Positions 34,545 to 43,304 are shown, counted from the first letter of the stretch. The stretch is DNA of 64,000 nt from Chryseobacterium indologenes (GCF_001295265.1 NZ_LJOD01000007.1:62001-126000); one strand, 5' to 3'. Numbers and translations: made by a program. The notes: generated by a model from the sequence alone, not told the origin.

Positions 34545-35285
34545 TTATTTATTCAAAAGCTGAGTTAATATGGCATTTTTACGTCGCAGGGAAATAGGAA
34601 TTTCCTCTTTATTTTTAAGGACAATATATTCTGAACGGTTAAGTCCTGAAATATACTGGCGGTTGACCAGATAAGACTGGTGGGTACGCAGAAAATGCGG
34701 TGCGGGTAATAATTCCTCATAATATTTAAGAGGCTTTGAGATCAGCTCCTTAGTTCCATTATTCAGAAAGAAAAAAGTGTAAGGCCCATCCCCTTTACAG
34801 TAAACAATATCCTGAACTTTAATAATATGGGTACTGTGAACGGTATTAAGGGCGATACTTTCAGGAAGATCTGAAGCCTCCATAGACTGCTGGGTCAGCA
34901 TGAGCTGCTGCATCCACTGTGGATTATTTTCACTTTTGCGGCGGTATCTTCCCAGGGACTCTCTCAGTTCAAATTGGTCAACAGGCTTCAGGAGATAATC
35001 CAGGGCTCCGTATTTAATAGCCTTGATAGCAAAATGATTATAGGCGGTAATAAATATGATGTTCTGAGGAATTGGATTGAGCAATTTCAGAAGATCAAAA
35101 GCCGTCCCGTCCCGGAGCTGGATATCCATCAGGATGACATCAGGCTGCTTTTCCTGAATCAGTTGTATGGCAGTTTGTACACTGTCACTCCAGCCAACCA
35201 GTTCCGTATCGGCTTCCTGATGAATCAGGAAACTGATTTCCTTACGTACTGCCGGTTCATCTTCTATGATCACAATGCTTATCAT
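34545..35285 (-). CDS. LytTR-family response regulator
   Basis: The receiver domain (residues 1-120) has the acidic pair in IIEDEPAV, the phospho-acceptor Asp in VILMDIQLRDG, the conserved Thr in IFITAYNH and Lys in YLLKPVDQ. The C-terminal 100 residues are a LytTR DNA-binding domain (HIIKVQDIVYCKGDGPYT, then LRTHQSYLVNRQYISGL). I start at MISIVIIEDEP rather than 6 codons upstream because the -7 box of the upstream promoter sits at 35306-35313, putting the transcript start near 35299. LytTR proteins bind pairs of direct repeats, and four such pairs lie in this region, one before this very gene. Confidence 0.9.
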   Translation of the reverse strand: MISIVIIEDEPAVRKEISFLIHQEADTELVGWSDSVQTAIQLIQEKQPDVILMDIQLRDGTAFDLLKLLNPIPQNIIFITAYNHFAIKAIKYGALDYLLKPVDQFELRESLGRYRRKSENNPQWMQQLMLTQQSMEASDLPESIALNTVHSTHIIKVQDIVYCKGDGPYTFFFLNNGTKELISKPLKYYEELLPAPHFLRTHQSYLVNRQYISGLNRSEYIVLKNKEEIPISLRRKNAILTQLLNK

Positions 35286-35305
35286 TTCTACGTTTTTTAG
35301 CACAG

Positions 35306-35375
35306 TAAAAATAATGATTGTAAACTAAGAAATCAGCCAGGATTTACAATTCGCTGTTAAATTTTTACAAAATGA
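35306..35375 (-). promoter_or_regulatory. LytTR-type site D with promoter (autoregulation)
   Basis: Repeats TTTACAATTCGC (35343-35354) and the degenerate TTTACAAAATGA (35364-35375), period 21, are followed 30 bases on by a TATTTTTA -7 box (35306-35313) of the same form as site C. It precedes the regulator/kinase operon, implying feedback control. Confidence 0.7.
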
Positions 35376-35504
35376 AATAAAATCAAATTAAGAATGCTTG
35401 GAAATCATTATTTTAAAGTAAAATATTTCACATGATTTTTTTTGTGACGCTTATTTCCTGTACCTCATTTTCCTGTATTGTGAAAAAACCGGAGGAAAAT
35501 TGGA

Positions 35505-36788
35505 TCAGGCATCTTCCTTTAAAACTTCAAGAATTTTCTGATAAATAAAGTTCAGCTCATCTGAAGTAATGCAGTATGGAGGAACTAAATACATGCTATT
35601 TCCTAACGGACGCATAATAATCCCGCGCCGCAGGAATTTTTCATACAAAATTTTCCCTATTTCATTAAAATAAGAAGTATTCTCATTGGTTTTAAAATCA
35701 AAAGCGAGAATGGTTCCGGTCTGCCGTACATTTTCAACGTTTTGGTGCCTGGCAAGAACTGAGGCAAACCCTGAATGCTGTTCACCAATCCGGTTGATAG
35801 CTGCCTGTGTGTCTTCATTCAGAAGAAGCTCCATACTCGCCAATGCCGCGGTGCATGCTAAAGGATTAGCCGTAAAAGAATGCCCGTGAAACAAGGTTTT
35901 GTATTTATCATCAGACAAAAATGCATTGAAAATATCCTGTGAGCATGAAGTGATCCCCATTGGCATGGTTCCGCCTGTTAATCCCTTTGAAAAACACATT
36001 ATATCCGGCATTTCTGACAAATGATCTGCAGCAAAAAGCTTTCCTGTTCTTCCGAAACCTGTAAATACTTCATCCTGTACCATTAAAATTCCTGATTCTC
36101 TGCAGCATTTCATCAGCTCACTAAGATCATCGGCAGTATACATCAGCATTCCGGCAGCTCCCTGTACCAAAGGTTCATAAATGAAACAGGCCGTTTCAGA
36201 AGCCATATTTCTGATCTGGATTTTAAGGTCCTCAAGGTTTTCACGGGCAGGAGTATCAATAAAAATAACGTCAAAAAGCATACTCCCGAATGGTTTTGTC
36301 CAGACACTCCTTCCACTCACAGACATCGCCCCGAAAGTATCGCCATGATACGCATTTTTGAATGCCAGGATTTTTGTTTTTTTCTGTCCTTTATTATAAG
36401 CATACTGAACACACATTTTAAGGGCCGCCTCCACTGCCGTAGAACCATTATCTGAATAAAAAATTTTTCCCTGATTATCAGGAAGCAACTGTAACAGATT
36501 TTCAGAAAGCCTGACTGCCGGCTCATGAGTGAAGCCTGCAAAAATAACCTGTTCCAACGTATTTAACTGCTGAAATACCCGTTCAGCAATAAAGGGATGA
36601 GCGTGGCCATGTAAAGTGACCCACCATGATGAAACAGCATCAATATATTTATTCCCTTCATCATCATAAAGGTAAACTCCTTTACCGCTCACAATGGGAA
36701 TAGCTTCTCCGGCAGTTTTCATCTGTGTATACGGATGCCAGTTAACTGCCTGGTCCCTTTCCCTGAGATTTTGTATCAATGTATTCAT
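35505..36788 (-). CDS. bioA: Adenosylmethionine-8-amino-7-oxononanoate transaminase (BioA)
   Basis: This 427-residue class III aminotransferase has WHPYTQMKTA at the N-terminus, SSWWVTLHGHAHP for substrate binding, VQDEVFTGFGRTG with the cofactor Asp and the PLP lysine in MCFSKGLTGG. It transfers the amino group of S-adenosylmethionine to KAPA to give DAPA in biotin synthesis. It is the last gene of the biotin cluster, separated from bioB by 193 bases holding a hairpin and a microprotein candidate, so it may be partly uncoupled from the rest of the operon. Confidence 0.95.
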   Translation of the reverse strand: MNTLIQNLRERDQAVNWHPYTQMKTAGEAIPIVSGKGVYLYDDEGNKYIDAVSSWWVTLHGHAHPFIAERVFQQLNTLEQVIFAGFTHEPAVRLSENLLQLLPDNQGKIFYSDNGSTAVEAALKMCVQYAYNKGQKKTKILAFKNAYHGDTFGAMSVSGRSVWTKPFGSMLFDVIFIDTPARENLEDLKIQIRNMASETACFIYEPLVQGAAGMLMYTADDLSELMKCCRESGILMVQDEVFTGFGRTGKLFAADHLSEMPDIMCFSKGLTGGTMPMGITSCSQDIFNAFLSDDKYKTLFHGHSFTANPLACTAALASMELLLNEDTQAAINRIGEQHSGFASVLARHQNVENVRQTGTILAFDFKTNENTSYFNEIGKILYEKFLRRGIIMRPLGNSMYLVPPYCITSDELNFIYQKILEVLKEDA

Positions 36789-36818
36789 GTGAAATGTATA
36801 TTTTTAGTTTTTTAGGAG

Positions 36819-36857
36819 AAAGCAGCCGGTGTACTACAGAATAGCTCCGGCTGCTTT
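36819..36857. terminator. Hairpin between bioB and bioA
   Basis: A perfect 11-base stem AAAGCAGCCGG/CCGGCTGCTTT with a 17-base loop. The T-run is better on the plus strand than on the minus strand where the biotin genes lie, so termination between bioB and bioA would be partial. Confidence 0.5.
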
Positions 36858-36885
36858 TTCCAACTCCGTATCCAGCACAGCTGCT

Positions 36886-36963
36886 TTATGTATGTTGCAG
36901 TAAAGCAGACAGTAATTTTACAACCAATGCCAGCAGAATTATAATCAGAAGCCAGAAATTCAT
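36886..36963 (-). CDS. Candidate 25-residue membrane microprotein in the biotin cluster
   Basis: An ATG at 36963, 18 bases after the bioB stop, opens MNFWLLIIILLALVVKLLSA and ends five residues later. It is a single membrane helix with no frame interruption, well spaced within the operon, followed by a hairpin. Such 20-30-residue one-helix proteins are common but rarely annotated. No homologue is known to me. Confidence 0.4.
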   Translation of the reverse strand: MNFWLLIIILLALVVKLLSALLQHT

Positions 36964-36981
36964 AGCTTATATTTTTAATAA

Positions 36982-37974
36982 TTAGCAGCAGGTTTCCGCT
37001 TTTTTGCTTGATTTCATAGGCTTGAGTCCCAGTGTTTCCAGCATCTGCATATCTTCCGATACACCGGGATTAGGAGTTACCAGAAGTGTTTCCCTTTCTC
37101 CGGTGAAAATAGAATTGGCACCAGCCATAAAGCACCAGGCCTGTTCGGTTTCAGTCATTTCAATTCTTCCGGCGCTTAATCTAACCATGGAAGAAGGCAT
37201 TACAATTCTTGCGGTGGCAATCATTCTTACCATTTCCCAGGAATCCACTTTTTGATTATTTTCAAGAGGTGTTCCTTCCACCCTTGCCAATGCGTTGATA
37301 GGAACAGATTCCGGATGTTTAGGCATTGTAGCTAAAGTCAATAACATTGAGATCCGGTCTCCGTGAGTTTCTCCCAACCCGATAATTCCTCCTGAACACA
37401 CGGTAATTCCTGCTTTTCTTACATTATTAATGGTATTGATCCTGTTATCAAAAGTTCTGGTAGAAATAATTTCTTCATAATACTGCTCTGAAGTATCGAG
37501 ATTATGATTATAGGCATATAATCCCGCTTCCTGTAGGCGTATGGCCTGTTCTTCAGTAAGCATACCCAGTGTACAGCAAACTTCCATTCCGAGTTCATTC
37601 ACTCCTTTTACCATATCAATAACCCTGTCAAAATCCCTGTTATTCCGTACTTCGCGCCATGCTGCGGCCATACAGAAACGGGAAGATCCGCTGTCTTTTG
37701 CTTTCTGGGCGTGGGCAATTACAGTTTCGGTTGGCAGCAGAGCCTGCACTTTGATATTGGTATGATAACGGGCTGCCTGTCCGCAGTAAGAACAGTCTTC
37801 CGGGCATCCTCCTGTTTTGATGGACAATAAAGTGGAAACCTGTACTTCCGAAGGATTATGCCATTCCCTGTGTACGGTTGCTGCTTTGTAAATAAGCTCC
37901 AACAGGGGAAGATGGTAGATGTCTTCTATTTCTTTTTTGGTCCAGTTATTTCTGATTTCAGTTTTTTTATCCAT
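36982..37974 (-). CDS. bioB: Biotin synthase (BioB)
   Basis: This 330-residue radical-SAM enzyme has the 4Fe-4S motif CPEDCSYC in the context [18 protein letters not shown], the [12 protein letters not shown] segment, the [13 protein letters not shown] and [15 protein letters not shown] blocks and the arginine in VRLSAGR for the second cluster. It inserts sulfur into dethiobiotin. It begins 2 bases after the bioD stop, indicating cotranscription. The C-terminus ends in a Cys pair (KAETCC), a common end in flavobacterial homologues but with no established role. Confidence 0.95.
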   Translation of the reverse strand: MDKKTEIRNNWTKKEIEDIYHLPLLELIYKAATVHREWHNPSEVQVSTLLSIKTGGCPEDCSYCGQAARYHTNIKVQALLPTETVIAHAQKAKDSGSSRFCMAAAWREVRNNRDFDRVIDMVKGVNELGMEVCCTLGMLTEEQAIRLQEAGLYAYNHNLDTSEQYYEEIISTRTFDNRINTINNVRKAGITVCSGGIIGLGETHGDRISMLLTLATMPKHPESVPINALARVEGTPLENNQKVDSWEMVRMIATARIVMPSSMVRLSAGRIEMTETEQAWCFMAGANSIFTGERETLLVTPNPGVSEDMQMLETLGLKPMKSSKKAETCC

Positions 37975-37976
37975 TA

Positions 37977-38588
37977 TTATAAATTTGTTTTTGTTAATTG
38001 TTCTGCGATAGCTTTGATACTGTCTTTTGCTGGCCGATTCATTTCAGGAATTCTGATGATCTTTGTTTCTTTTTTAATGAACCCCGAAATAACCCGTTCT
38101 GTATCAGGCGGAAAAGTTCCGTTGAGAATCAGGTATTCCACTTTTATGTTTTTCTGTTGAAGGGCCATAAGAGAAAGTAAAGTGTGGTTAATACAACCCA
38201 AATAATTTCTGACCACCAGAGCAACAGGAATATCCAGCTTTTCAACCAGATCGATCATAAATTCTTCGTCTGAAAGGGGAACCATAAGGCCTCCCGCTCC
38301 TTCTACAATCAGTGGCCGATCAGTTTCCGGAAGCTTAAAATCTTCCACACGGATGTGTATATTTTCTTCCCGTGCAGACTGATGCGGAGAGGCAGGCAGT
38401 TGGAGACGATAAGTTTCCGGATGACATCTTGTATTGTCTGTCCAGTCTGCTACTTTATGACTGTCTGTATAATCAAGATCCCCGGATTGAACGGGTTTCC
38501 AGTAATCAGCTTTAAAATATTGGGTTAAAATGGCAGAGCATATTGTTTTTCCTACCTCTGTTCCGATTCCGGTGATGAATAGTTTCAT
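37977..38588 (-). CDS. bioD: Dethiobiotin synthetase (BioD)
   Basis: This 203-residue P-loop enzyme opens with [19 protein letters not shown], carrying the modified Walker A loop GTEVGKT of BioD, followed by YWKPVQSGD and [11 protein letters not shown]. It closes the ureido ring of biotin from DAPA, CO2 and ATP. It lies between bioF and bioB with short spacing (47 and 2 bases) on the same strand. Confidence 0.95.
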   Translation of the reverse strand: MKLFITGIGTEVGKTICSAILTQYFKADYWKPVQSGDLDYTDSHKVADWTDNTRCHPETYRLQLPASPHQSAREENIHIRVEDFKLPETDRPLIVEGAGGLMVPLSDEEFMIDLVEKLDIPVALVVRNYLGCINHTLLSLMALQQKNIKVEYLILNGTFPPDTERVISGFIKKETKIIRIPEMNRPAKDSIKAIAEQLTKTNL

Positions 38589-38635
38589 ATTAATCAGGTA
38601 AAGACAACTTCAGATCTTTAATCCGTTGATCTTTT

Positions 38636-39736
38636 TTAAATTAGTTTTTTAATAATTTCTGAAAGTGTTACAATTTCCTCTTCTGTATTGAAGCTGTGGA
38701 GGCATATCCTCAGTCTTTCTGCTCCCTCTTTTACGGCAGGGCTGTATACTGCATAGGTTAAAAATCCATTTTCTGACAAAGTACTCTGCATAATTTTTAA
38801 TCGTTCGTTATCAGGAATTAATATCGCCTGAACAGGACTGCCGTCTGAAGATGGTGTTTGTAAAGCCTGCTTTCTGAAGAGTTGAATATTTTGGTGAAGC
38901 TTTTCTGATAATTCAGGGCTTTGTTTTAAAAACTCATATCCTGTTTTTATAGCAGTCCATTGAAAACCCTGGGATGCTGTGCTATAAATGAAGGGGGATG
39001 CGAAATTAATCAGATAAGATTTCACCATATCATTACATAATACTGCGGCACCATGTGCTCCTAAAGCTTTTCCGTAAGTGATCACTGCTGCAGAAACCTT
39101 TTCGTAAAGCTCATATTGCTGAACTAAACCATATCCAAATACTCCAAAGGCATGGGCTTCATCTATGATTAGTGAAGCATTGTATTTATCAGCCAATTCT
39201 GACATTTCCTTTAATGGAGCAAGATCTCCTTCCATTGAATACAGACTTTCTGCCGCGATGAAACAATGTCCGTTCTGTCTTTTAAGCAGGTGTTCCAGAT
39301 GATTCAGATCATTATGTCTGAATTTCAGCTTCCGTGCATTAGACATTCTGCAGGCATCATGAACGGAACGATGTATTTGTTCATCAACAATAATGGTATC
39401 ATGACGATCCGGAAGAGCAGAAAATAGGGCAAGATTGGCATTGTATCCTGAAGGAAACAGTAACGCGGCAGAATATTGATGTTCTTTCGCAATAAATTCC
39501 TCGGTTTGCGAGACAGCACAACTGTTTCCGCTAATCAGTCTGGAACCTGTGCTTCCTGAAAGGAGTTCCGGTTTTTCAATGACCTGCTTTACTAGTATGC
39601 TCTGAAGTTCTTTATTTCCGGCCAATCCGAGATAATCATTAGAATAAAAGTCAATGCCTTCTCTTCTCGGCTTTAAGCTCCTTACTATTCCTGCCTCCTT
39701 TCTTTTATTAAGATTTTCCTGAAGTCTGTTAAGCAT
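38636..39736 (-). CDS. bioF: 8-amino-7-oxononanoate synthase (BioF)
   Basis: This 366-residue alpha-oxoamine synthase has FYSNDYLGLAGN, the SGSTGSRLISGN phosphate loop, IIDEAHAFGVFG and the PLP lysine in VITYGKALGAHGA. It condenses pimeloyl-thioester with alanine to KAPA. It overlaps the upstream ferritin-like gene by 8 bases, so the two are translated from one message. No bioC, bioH or other pimeloyl-forming gene is visible in the window. Confidence 0.92.
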   Translation of the reverse strand: MLNRLQENLNKRKEAGIVRSLKPRREGIDFYSNDYLGLAGNKELQSILVKQVIEKPELLSGSTGSRLISGNSCAVSQTEEFIAKEHQYSAALLFPSGYNANLALFSALPDRHDTIIVDEQIHRSVHDACRMSNARKLKFRHNDLNHLEHLLKRQNGHCFIAAESLYSMEGDLAPLKEMSELADKYNASLIIDEAHAFGVFGYGLVQQYELYEKVSAAVITYGKALGAHGAAVLCNDMVKSYLINFASPFIYSTASQGFQWTAIKTGYEFLKQSPELSEKLHQNIQLFRKQALQTPSSDGSPVQAILIPDNERLKIMQSTLSENGFLTYAVYSPAVKEGAERLRICLHSFNTEEEIVTLSEIIKKLI

Positions 39737-40352
39737 AGTTCACCTTTGAAACTTCTTTATACACAGCCTTAATCCATTGATCATGAAGCTCTTTCTCTAT
39801 CGTCAGGATGTGTTCCGCATGGATTTTCCAGTCACCGGAAAATTCATTCAGCTGGTTAATCATTTCTTCCAGATGGCCTTCCTCTTCCAGAATAATAGAT
39901 TTGACCATAATTCTGGAGGCCTCTTTGGTAAGAACATTCTGGTAAACGGGATACAACTCATCAGCACGAACCTCTATGGCATAAGTCACAAAAAGGTAAG
40001 CAGCATACTTTAATTCTTCCGTAGTCAGCTGAAAGGCATTTTTAAGGTATCTGCAGGCTTTGATGTCCAAAGTGTGGAGGTATTGTCTTGTAGCAATTGC
40101 CGCGAGGAGTTCATGATCATCATAAGTCAGACAGTATTCCGGATCAATTTTTCCGATCTGCTTTTTCAGATAGTAAGCATGGCGGTGCTCTTCCGCAGCA
40201 TGTTTCAGCTGGATCAGGCTGACAGAAACAGGATGTTCACATTTTGAGATCTTTCTGGCCCCTGCATTTTCCATAAAAGAAAGAGTATTCAGCCATTGTG
40301 CATGGGTTTTGCCATCCCGTACGATCTTTTCAAGCATACGATGAAATTCCAT
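39729..40352 (-). CDS. Ferritin-like di-metal protein, first gene of the biotin operon
   Basis: This 207-residue, mostly helical protein has two E-x-x-H pairs (E55/H58 in EEHRHAYYLKK; E157/H160 in LEEEGHLEEM) plus E28 and E127 in the right places for a four-helix-bundle di-iron site, as in ferritin-like oxygenases and hydroxylases. No signal peptide. It starts the biotin operon and overlaps bioF by eight bases. The pathway step before BioF, making the pimeloyl unit, has no other candidate gene here, so this protein might act there, perhaps on a fatty acid or acyl-ACP; that is inference. An iron-storage role seems unlikely given the context. Confidence 0.7.
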   Translation of the reverse strand: MEFHRMLEKIVRDGKTHAQWLNTLSFMENAGARKISKCEHPVSVSLIQLKHAAEEHRHAYYLKKQIGKIDPEYCLTYDDHELLAAIATRQYLHTLDIKACRYLKNAFQLTTEELKYAAYLFVTYAIEVRADELYPVYQNVLTKEASRIMVKSIILEEEGHLEEMINQLNEFSGDWKIHAEHILTIEKELHDQWIKAVYKEVSKVNYA

Positions 40353-40369
40353 AGATTTTTATTTTGAGC

Positions 40370-40398
40370 CAAAAGTAGTATATTGCCGGACCATTAAA
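40370..40398 (-). promoter_or_regulatory. Promoter of the biotin operon
   Basis: The minus-strand -7 box TACTTTTG (40370-40377) matches TAnnTTTG, with TTTA (40395-40398) at the -33 position. It sits in the 65-base gap between the divergent MocR gene and the ferritin-like gene, so both promoters overlap and a single operator could control both. Confidence 0.5.
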
Positions 40399-40417
40399 AG
40401 GTGCCAGTTTTAATATT

Positions 40418-41905
40418 ATGAATAGTCCGGTTAAGATTCCTTATCAGAGCTTTATAGAAATTGACAGAAATTCAGAGACTGCAATTTATCTGCAGGTTGC
40501 CAATCAACTGATCAATGCCATACAGCGGGGGTTTCTTCCTTTCGGAACCAAGTTGCCGGGAACCAGGCTGTTCAGTGAAATTTTAGAGGTCCACCGCAAT
40601 ACAGCTGTAGCTGTTTATGACGAATTGTCCGCACAGGGATGGGTAGAGAGTCTTCCGAATAAAGGAACATTTATTATTGGGGAGAATCAAAAAAAACCAG
40701 TTAAAGTAAAGGATTTTGAAAAGAATAATCTTCAGAATTATCCTGAAGCCACAGGATTTTCGTTTAAGACCTCTAATATTCTGGATAATCCTTTTGAGCA
40801 TTCAGATTGTGAATATATTTTTAATGATGGCGTTCCGGATATCAGGCTGACACAAATCGGCCGGCATTCAAGGTTTTACAGTTCCATTCTTAAACGGAAA
40901 TCCAACCAGAAGATGCTGGGACATTATAATCATGACGGAAGTGAATTTTTCAAACAGCATTTATCGCACTACCTGAATCTTTCCCGCGGTCTTCCGATCT
41001 CCAAAAACAACCTGCTCATTACCAGAAGCACGGAAATGAGTATTTACATTGTTTCACAGATATTACTTTCTGAAGGAGATACGGTATTGGTTGGTGCGCT
41101 GAGCTACTTTTCCGTGAATATGATCTTTCAGAAATCGAAAGTCAATATCATATCCCTGCCCATAGATAATGAAGGAATTAAGGTTGAAAGTGTAAGGGAA
41201 GCCTGTAAAAAGCAGCGTATAAGAATGCTTTATCTTACCCCCCACCACCACTATCCTACTACCGTTGCTTTAAGTGCCCAAAGACGACTGGAGTTGCTGG
41301 AGCTGGCCAATGAATATGGTTTTATCATCTTGGAAGATGATTATGATTATGAGTTTCATTATGACAAGAGCCCGATTCTTCCGCTTGCCAGTGCTGATAC
41401 CAACGGGATGGTGATTTATATCGGTTCTTTCGGGAAATCGCTGGCTCCGGGATTCAGAACCGGATTTATTGTGGCTCCGGAAAACCTGATGGCAGAAATG
41501 AGAAAATATCTCGGAATTATAGACCGGCAGGGTGATATTCTGATGGAAAGAGCTTTGGGAGAAATGATTGAAGAAGGAGAGATACACCGTTACCTGAAAA
41601 AATCTTTGAAAGTTTACCAGGAAAGAAGAGATTATTTTGCATTGCTGCTTAATGAACATCTGAATGGCCTCATCCGGTTTCAGAAGCCATCCGGAGGGCT
41701 TGCTTTCTGGATGGAATGGACTGTTCCCGTTAATCTGATGCTGCTGAGCCGGAACTGTGCCCAACAGAATCTTTTTATTCCTAAAACACTGCTTTATCAG
41801 AACAGAGATCTTACAGCTATGCGAATAGGCTTTGGAAATTTTAATGTTGAAGAAATGGAACGGAGTATTGCAATTCTTTCGAAGAATGTAACCGATTTGA
41901 TTTAA
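40418..41905 (+). CDS. MocR-type regulator: GntR HTH fused to class I aminotransferase-like domain
   Basis: This 495-residue protein has an N-terminal winged helix of the GntR type (FGTKLPGTRLFSEILEVHRN, residues about 40-85) and a fold-type I aminotransferase domain with LEDDYDYEFHYDKSP and the PLP lysine in IYIGSFGKSLAPGFRTGF. MocR proteins sense PLP or amino compounds bound to it. It diverges from the biotin operon with 65 bases between starts. BioA and BioF both need PLP, and the KAPA/DAPA intermediates are amino acids or diamines, so control of the biotin genes is plausible but unproven. A PdxR-type role is the alternative; no pdx gene is near. Confidence 0.85.
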   Translation: MNSPVKIPYQSFIEIDRNSETAIYLQVANQLINAIQRGFLPFGTKLPGTRLFSEILEVHRNTAVAVYDELSAQGWVESLPNKGTFIIGENQKKPVKVKDFEKNNLQNYPEATGFSFKTSNILDNPFEHSDCEYIFNDGVPDIRLTQIGRHSRFYSSILKRKSNQKMLGHYNHDGSEFFKQHLSHYLNLSRGLPISKNNLLITRSTEMSIYIVSQILLSEGDTVLVGALSYFSVNMIFQKSKVNIISLPIDNEGIKVESVREACKKQRIRMLYLTPHHHYPTTVALSAQRRLELLELANEYGFIILEDDYDYEFHYDKSPILPLASADTNGMVIYIGSFGKSLAPGFRTGFIVAPENLMAEMRKYLGIIDRQGDILMERALGEMIEEGEIHRYLKKSLKVYQERRDYFALLLNEHLNGLIRFQKPSGGLAFWMEWTVPVNLMLLSRNCAQQNLFIPKTLLYQNRDLTAMRIGFGNFNVEEMERSIAILSKNVTDLI

Positions 41906-41977
41906 ATGATAATCTCACAGACGGTATAGATCTTTTGCTGAAATACGCAAGGCCGTAAGAATTATTTTATAACAGCT

Positions 41978-42014
41978 AAAAAACAGCCTCCCAAAAGCGG
42001 AAGGCTGTTTTTTT
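41978..42014. terminator. Bidirectional terminator
   Basis: AAACAGCCT (41981-41989) pairs with AGGCTGTTT (42002-42010), flanked by A- and T-runs. It ends the MocR transcript on plus and the GNAT/pseudogene transcript on minus. Confidence 0.85.
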
Positions 42015-42018
42015 AGAA

Positions 42019-42184
42019 TTAATTATGTTTTAAAAAATCATTAAATAAAACCAGCTGTTCAGATAGCGACCAGATCCAGTATTGCTCATCATGACCACTC
42101 AAAGACTCAATATAGAGATGCTGGATTTTCAGATCTGTAAGCTTTTTATGAAAATTCCTGTTCTATCAGCTCTTTTAAACCTGA
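42019..42184 (-). pseudogene. 3' remnant of an alpha/beta-hydrolase (esterase) gene
   Basis: Reading minus, LKELIEQEF and then, after a one-base shift, HKKLTDLKIQHLYIESLSGH, DEQYWIWSLSEQLVLFNDFL and a TAA give the C-terminal end of an esterase-like alpha/beta hydrolase, including the catalytic-His-type GHD. Start, core and nucleophile are missing. It begins right after the GNAT stop, so it was probably the downstream gene of that operon, truncated by deletion. Confidence 0.55.
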
Positions 42185-42187
42185 AAA

Positions 42188-42712
42188 TTATGGCTTGAGA
42201 GTTTTTCTCATCATGAGGTCGGTCTGTTCATCATCTCCCAGTCTGAAAGTATGGGTTCCGAATGTTTCAAACCCATTTTTCCTGTAAAAATCAAGAGCTC
42301 TCCGGTTTTCTTCCCAGACGCCTAACCACAAATATTCCTTCTGAAGATTTTCCGCCATTTCGATAGCTTTCTCATACAGGAGTTGTCCTATTTTTTTGCC
42401 GTGATGGCTTTTTTTAACATAAATACGTTCTATTTCCAGGGCATCATCATTCTGAAGCTCAGTTTGCGCTGATCCTGCATTCAGTTTCAGGTATCCTACA
42501 GGATCATCATCTTCCCAGGCAATGAAAAAATGAGAATCAGCATTATTCAGCTCTGATTTTATTTTTCCTGTACTGAAGCTCTCTTCCAGATATTGTTTCA
42601 TCGCTTCTTCAGAATTGCTCTCCGAAAAGGTTTCCGAAAAAGTCTGTCTGCCAAGGGTCTGTATTGTTTCCAGATCCTCAGCAGTAGCCTTATTGATTAT
42701 TATTGGAACCAT
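42188..42712 (-). CDS. GNAT-family N-acetyltransferase
   Basis: I start at the ATG giving MVPIIINKATAEDLETI (174 residues), 13 bases after the previous stop; the open frame runs 32 codons further into the nucleosidase gene. The acetyl-CoA loop is seen in IYVKKSHHGKKIGQLLYEKA and the terminal LGVWEENRRALDFYRKNGF is standard for GNAT enzymes, like the spermidine/protein N-acetyltransferases of Gram-positives. The substrate is unknown. It is the last intact gene of a short minus-strand operon with the nucleosidase and DsbA-like genes. Confidence 0.8.
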   Translation of the reverse strand: MVPIIINKATAEDLETIQTLGRQTFSETFSESNSEEAMKQYLEESFSTGKIKSELNNADSHFFIAWEDDDPVGYLKLNAGSAQTELQNDDALEIERIYVKKSHHGKKIGQLLYEKAIEMAENLQKEYLWLGVWEENRRALDFYRKNGFETFGTHTFRLGDDEQTDLMMRKTLKP

Positions 42713-42725
42713 TTTTTGTTTGAAT

Positions 42726-43304
42726 TTAAAATAATATTCTTCTGAACGCTTCCGCTGCCAGATGTACCTGTACACTCCAGTCATCAGCCGCATCGCTTCC
42801 TGCATCATCCGAAATATACTTCAGACAGAGAAAAGGGATATTTTCTTTTTTTGCAATCAGGGCTAATGGATAAGCTTCCATATCTACGATATTATAATCT
42901 GTTTCAGAATGATTCATTTCAAAACTGTCACCGCTGCCGCAAATTCCTTCTTTAAGGCCGCTCATCTGCATTCCGTATTCCAGTACAGGCGGAATTCCGG
43001 ACAGAGGAGTTTCGTACAGGCTGAAGCCAAGCCCTCTTACATCCATATCCCTCTGGATAAATTTTGTACAGCATACCACTTCACCTTTACTGAAACTCTG
43101 GCTTCCTGCCGAACCAAGATTAACAATCAGCTTAGGCTTACGCAGATGAACTTCACGGGTAAGTTCTATAGCAGCATTTACCTTTCCTATCCCGGTTATT
43201 AATTTATTTTTCCCTTCAAAAGCCTTTCCTGCTTCTGAATCCAGAGCGAAGACAAAGAGTGTCTCTGATACCGGAACATGAAATGTATCGTTAATTTTTA
43301 TCAT
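42726..43304 (-). CDS. MTA/SAH nucleosidase-like phosphorylase-superfamily protein
   Basis: This 192-residue protein has the core of the PNP/UDP phosphorylase fold: ITGIGKVNAA, IVNLGSAGS, ICGSGDSFEM and VDMEAYPLALIAKK, with the acid in KYISDDAGSDAADDW. It is shorter than MtnN of E. coli (about 230) but keeps the active-site segments. Cleavage of adenine from methylthioadenosine or S-adenosylhomocysteine is likely. Its stop is 13 bases before the GNAT start. Confidence 0.8.
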   Translation of the reverse strand: MIKINDTFHVPVSETLFVFALDSEAGKAFEGKNKLITGIGKVNAAIELTREVHLRKPKLIVNLGSAGSQSFSKGEVVCCTKFIQRDMDVRGLGFSLYETPLSGIPPVLEYGMQMSGLKEGICGSGDSFEMNHSETDYNIVDMEAYPLALIAKKENIPFLCLKYISDDAGSDAADDWSVQVHLAAEAFRRILF

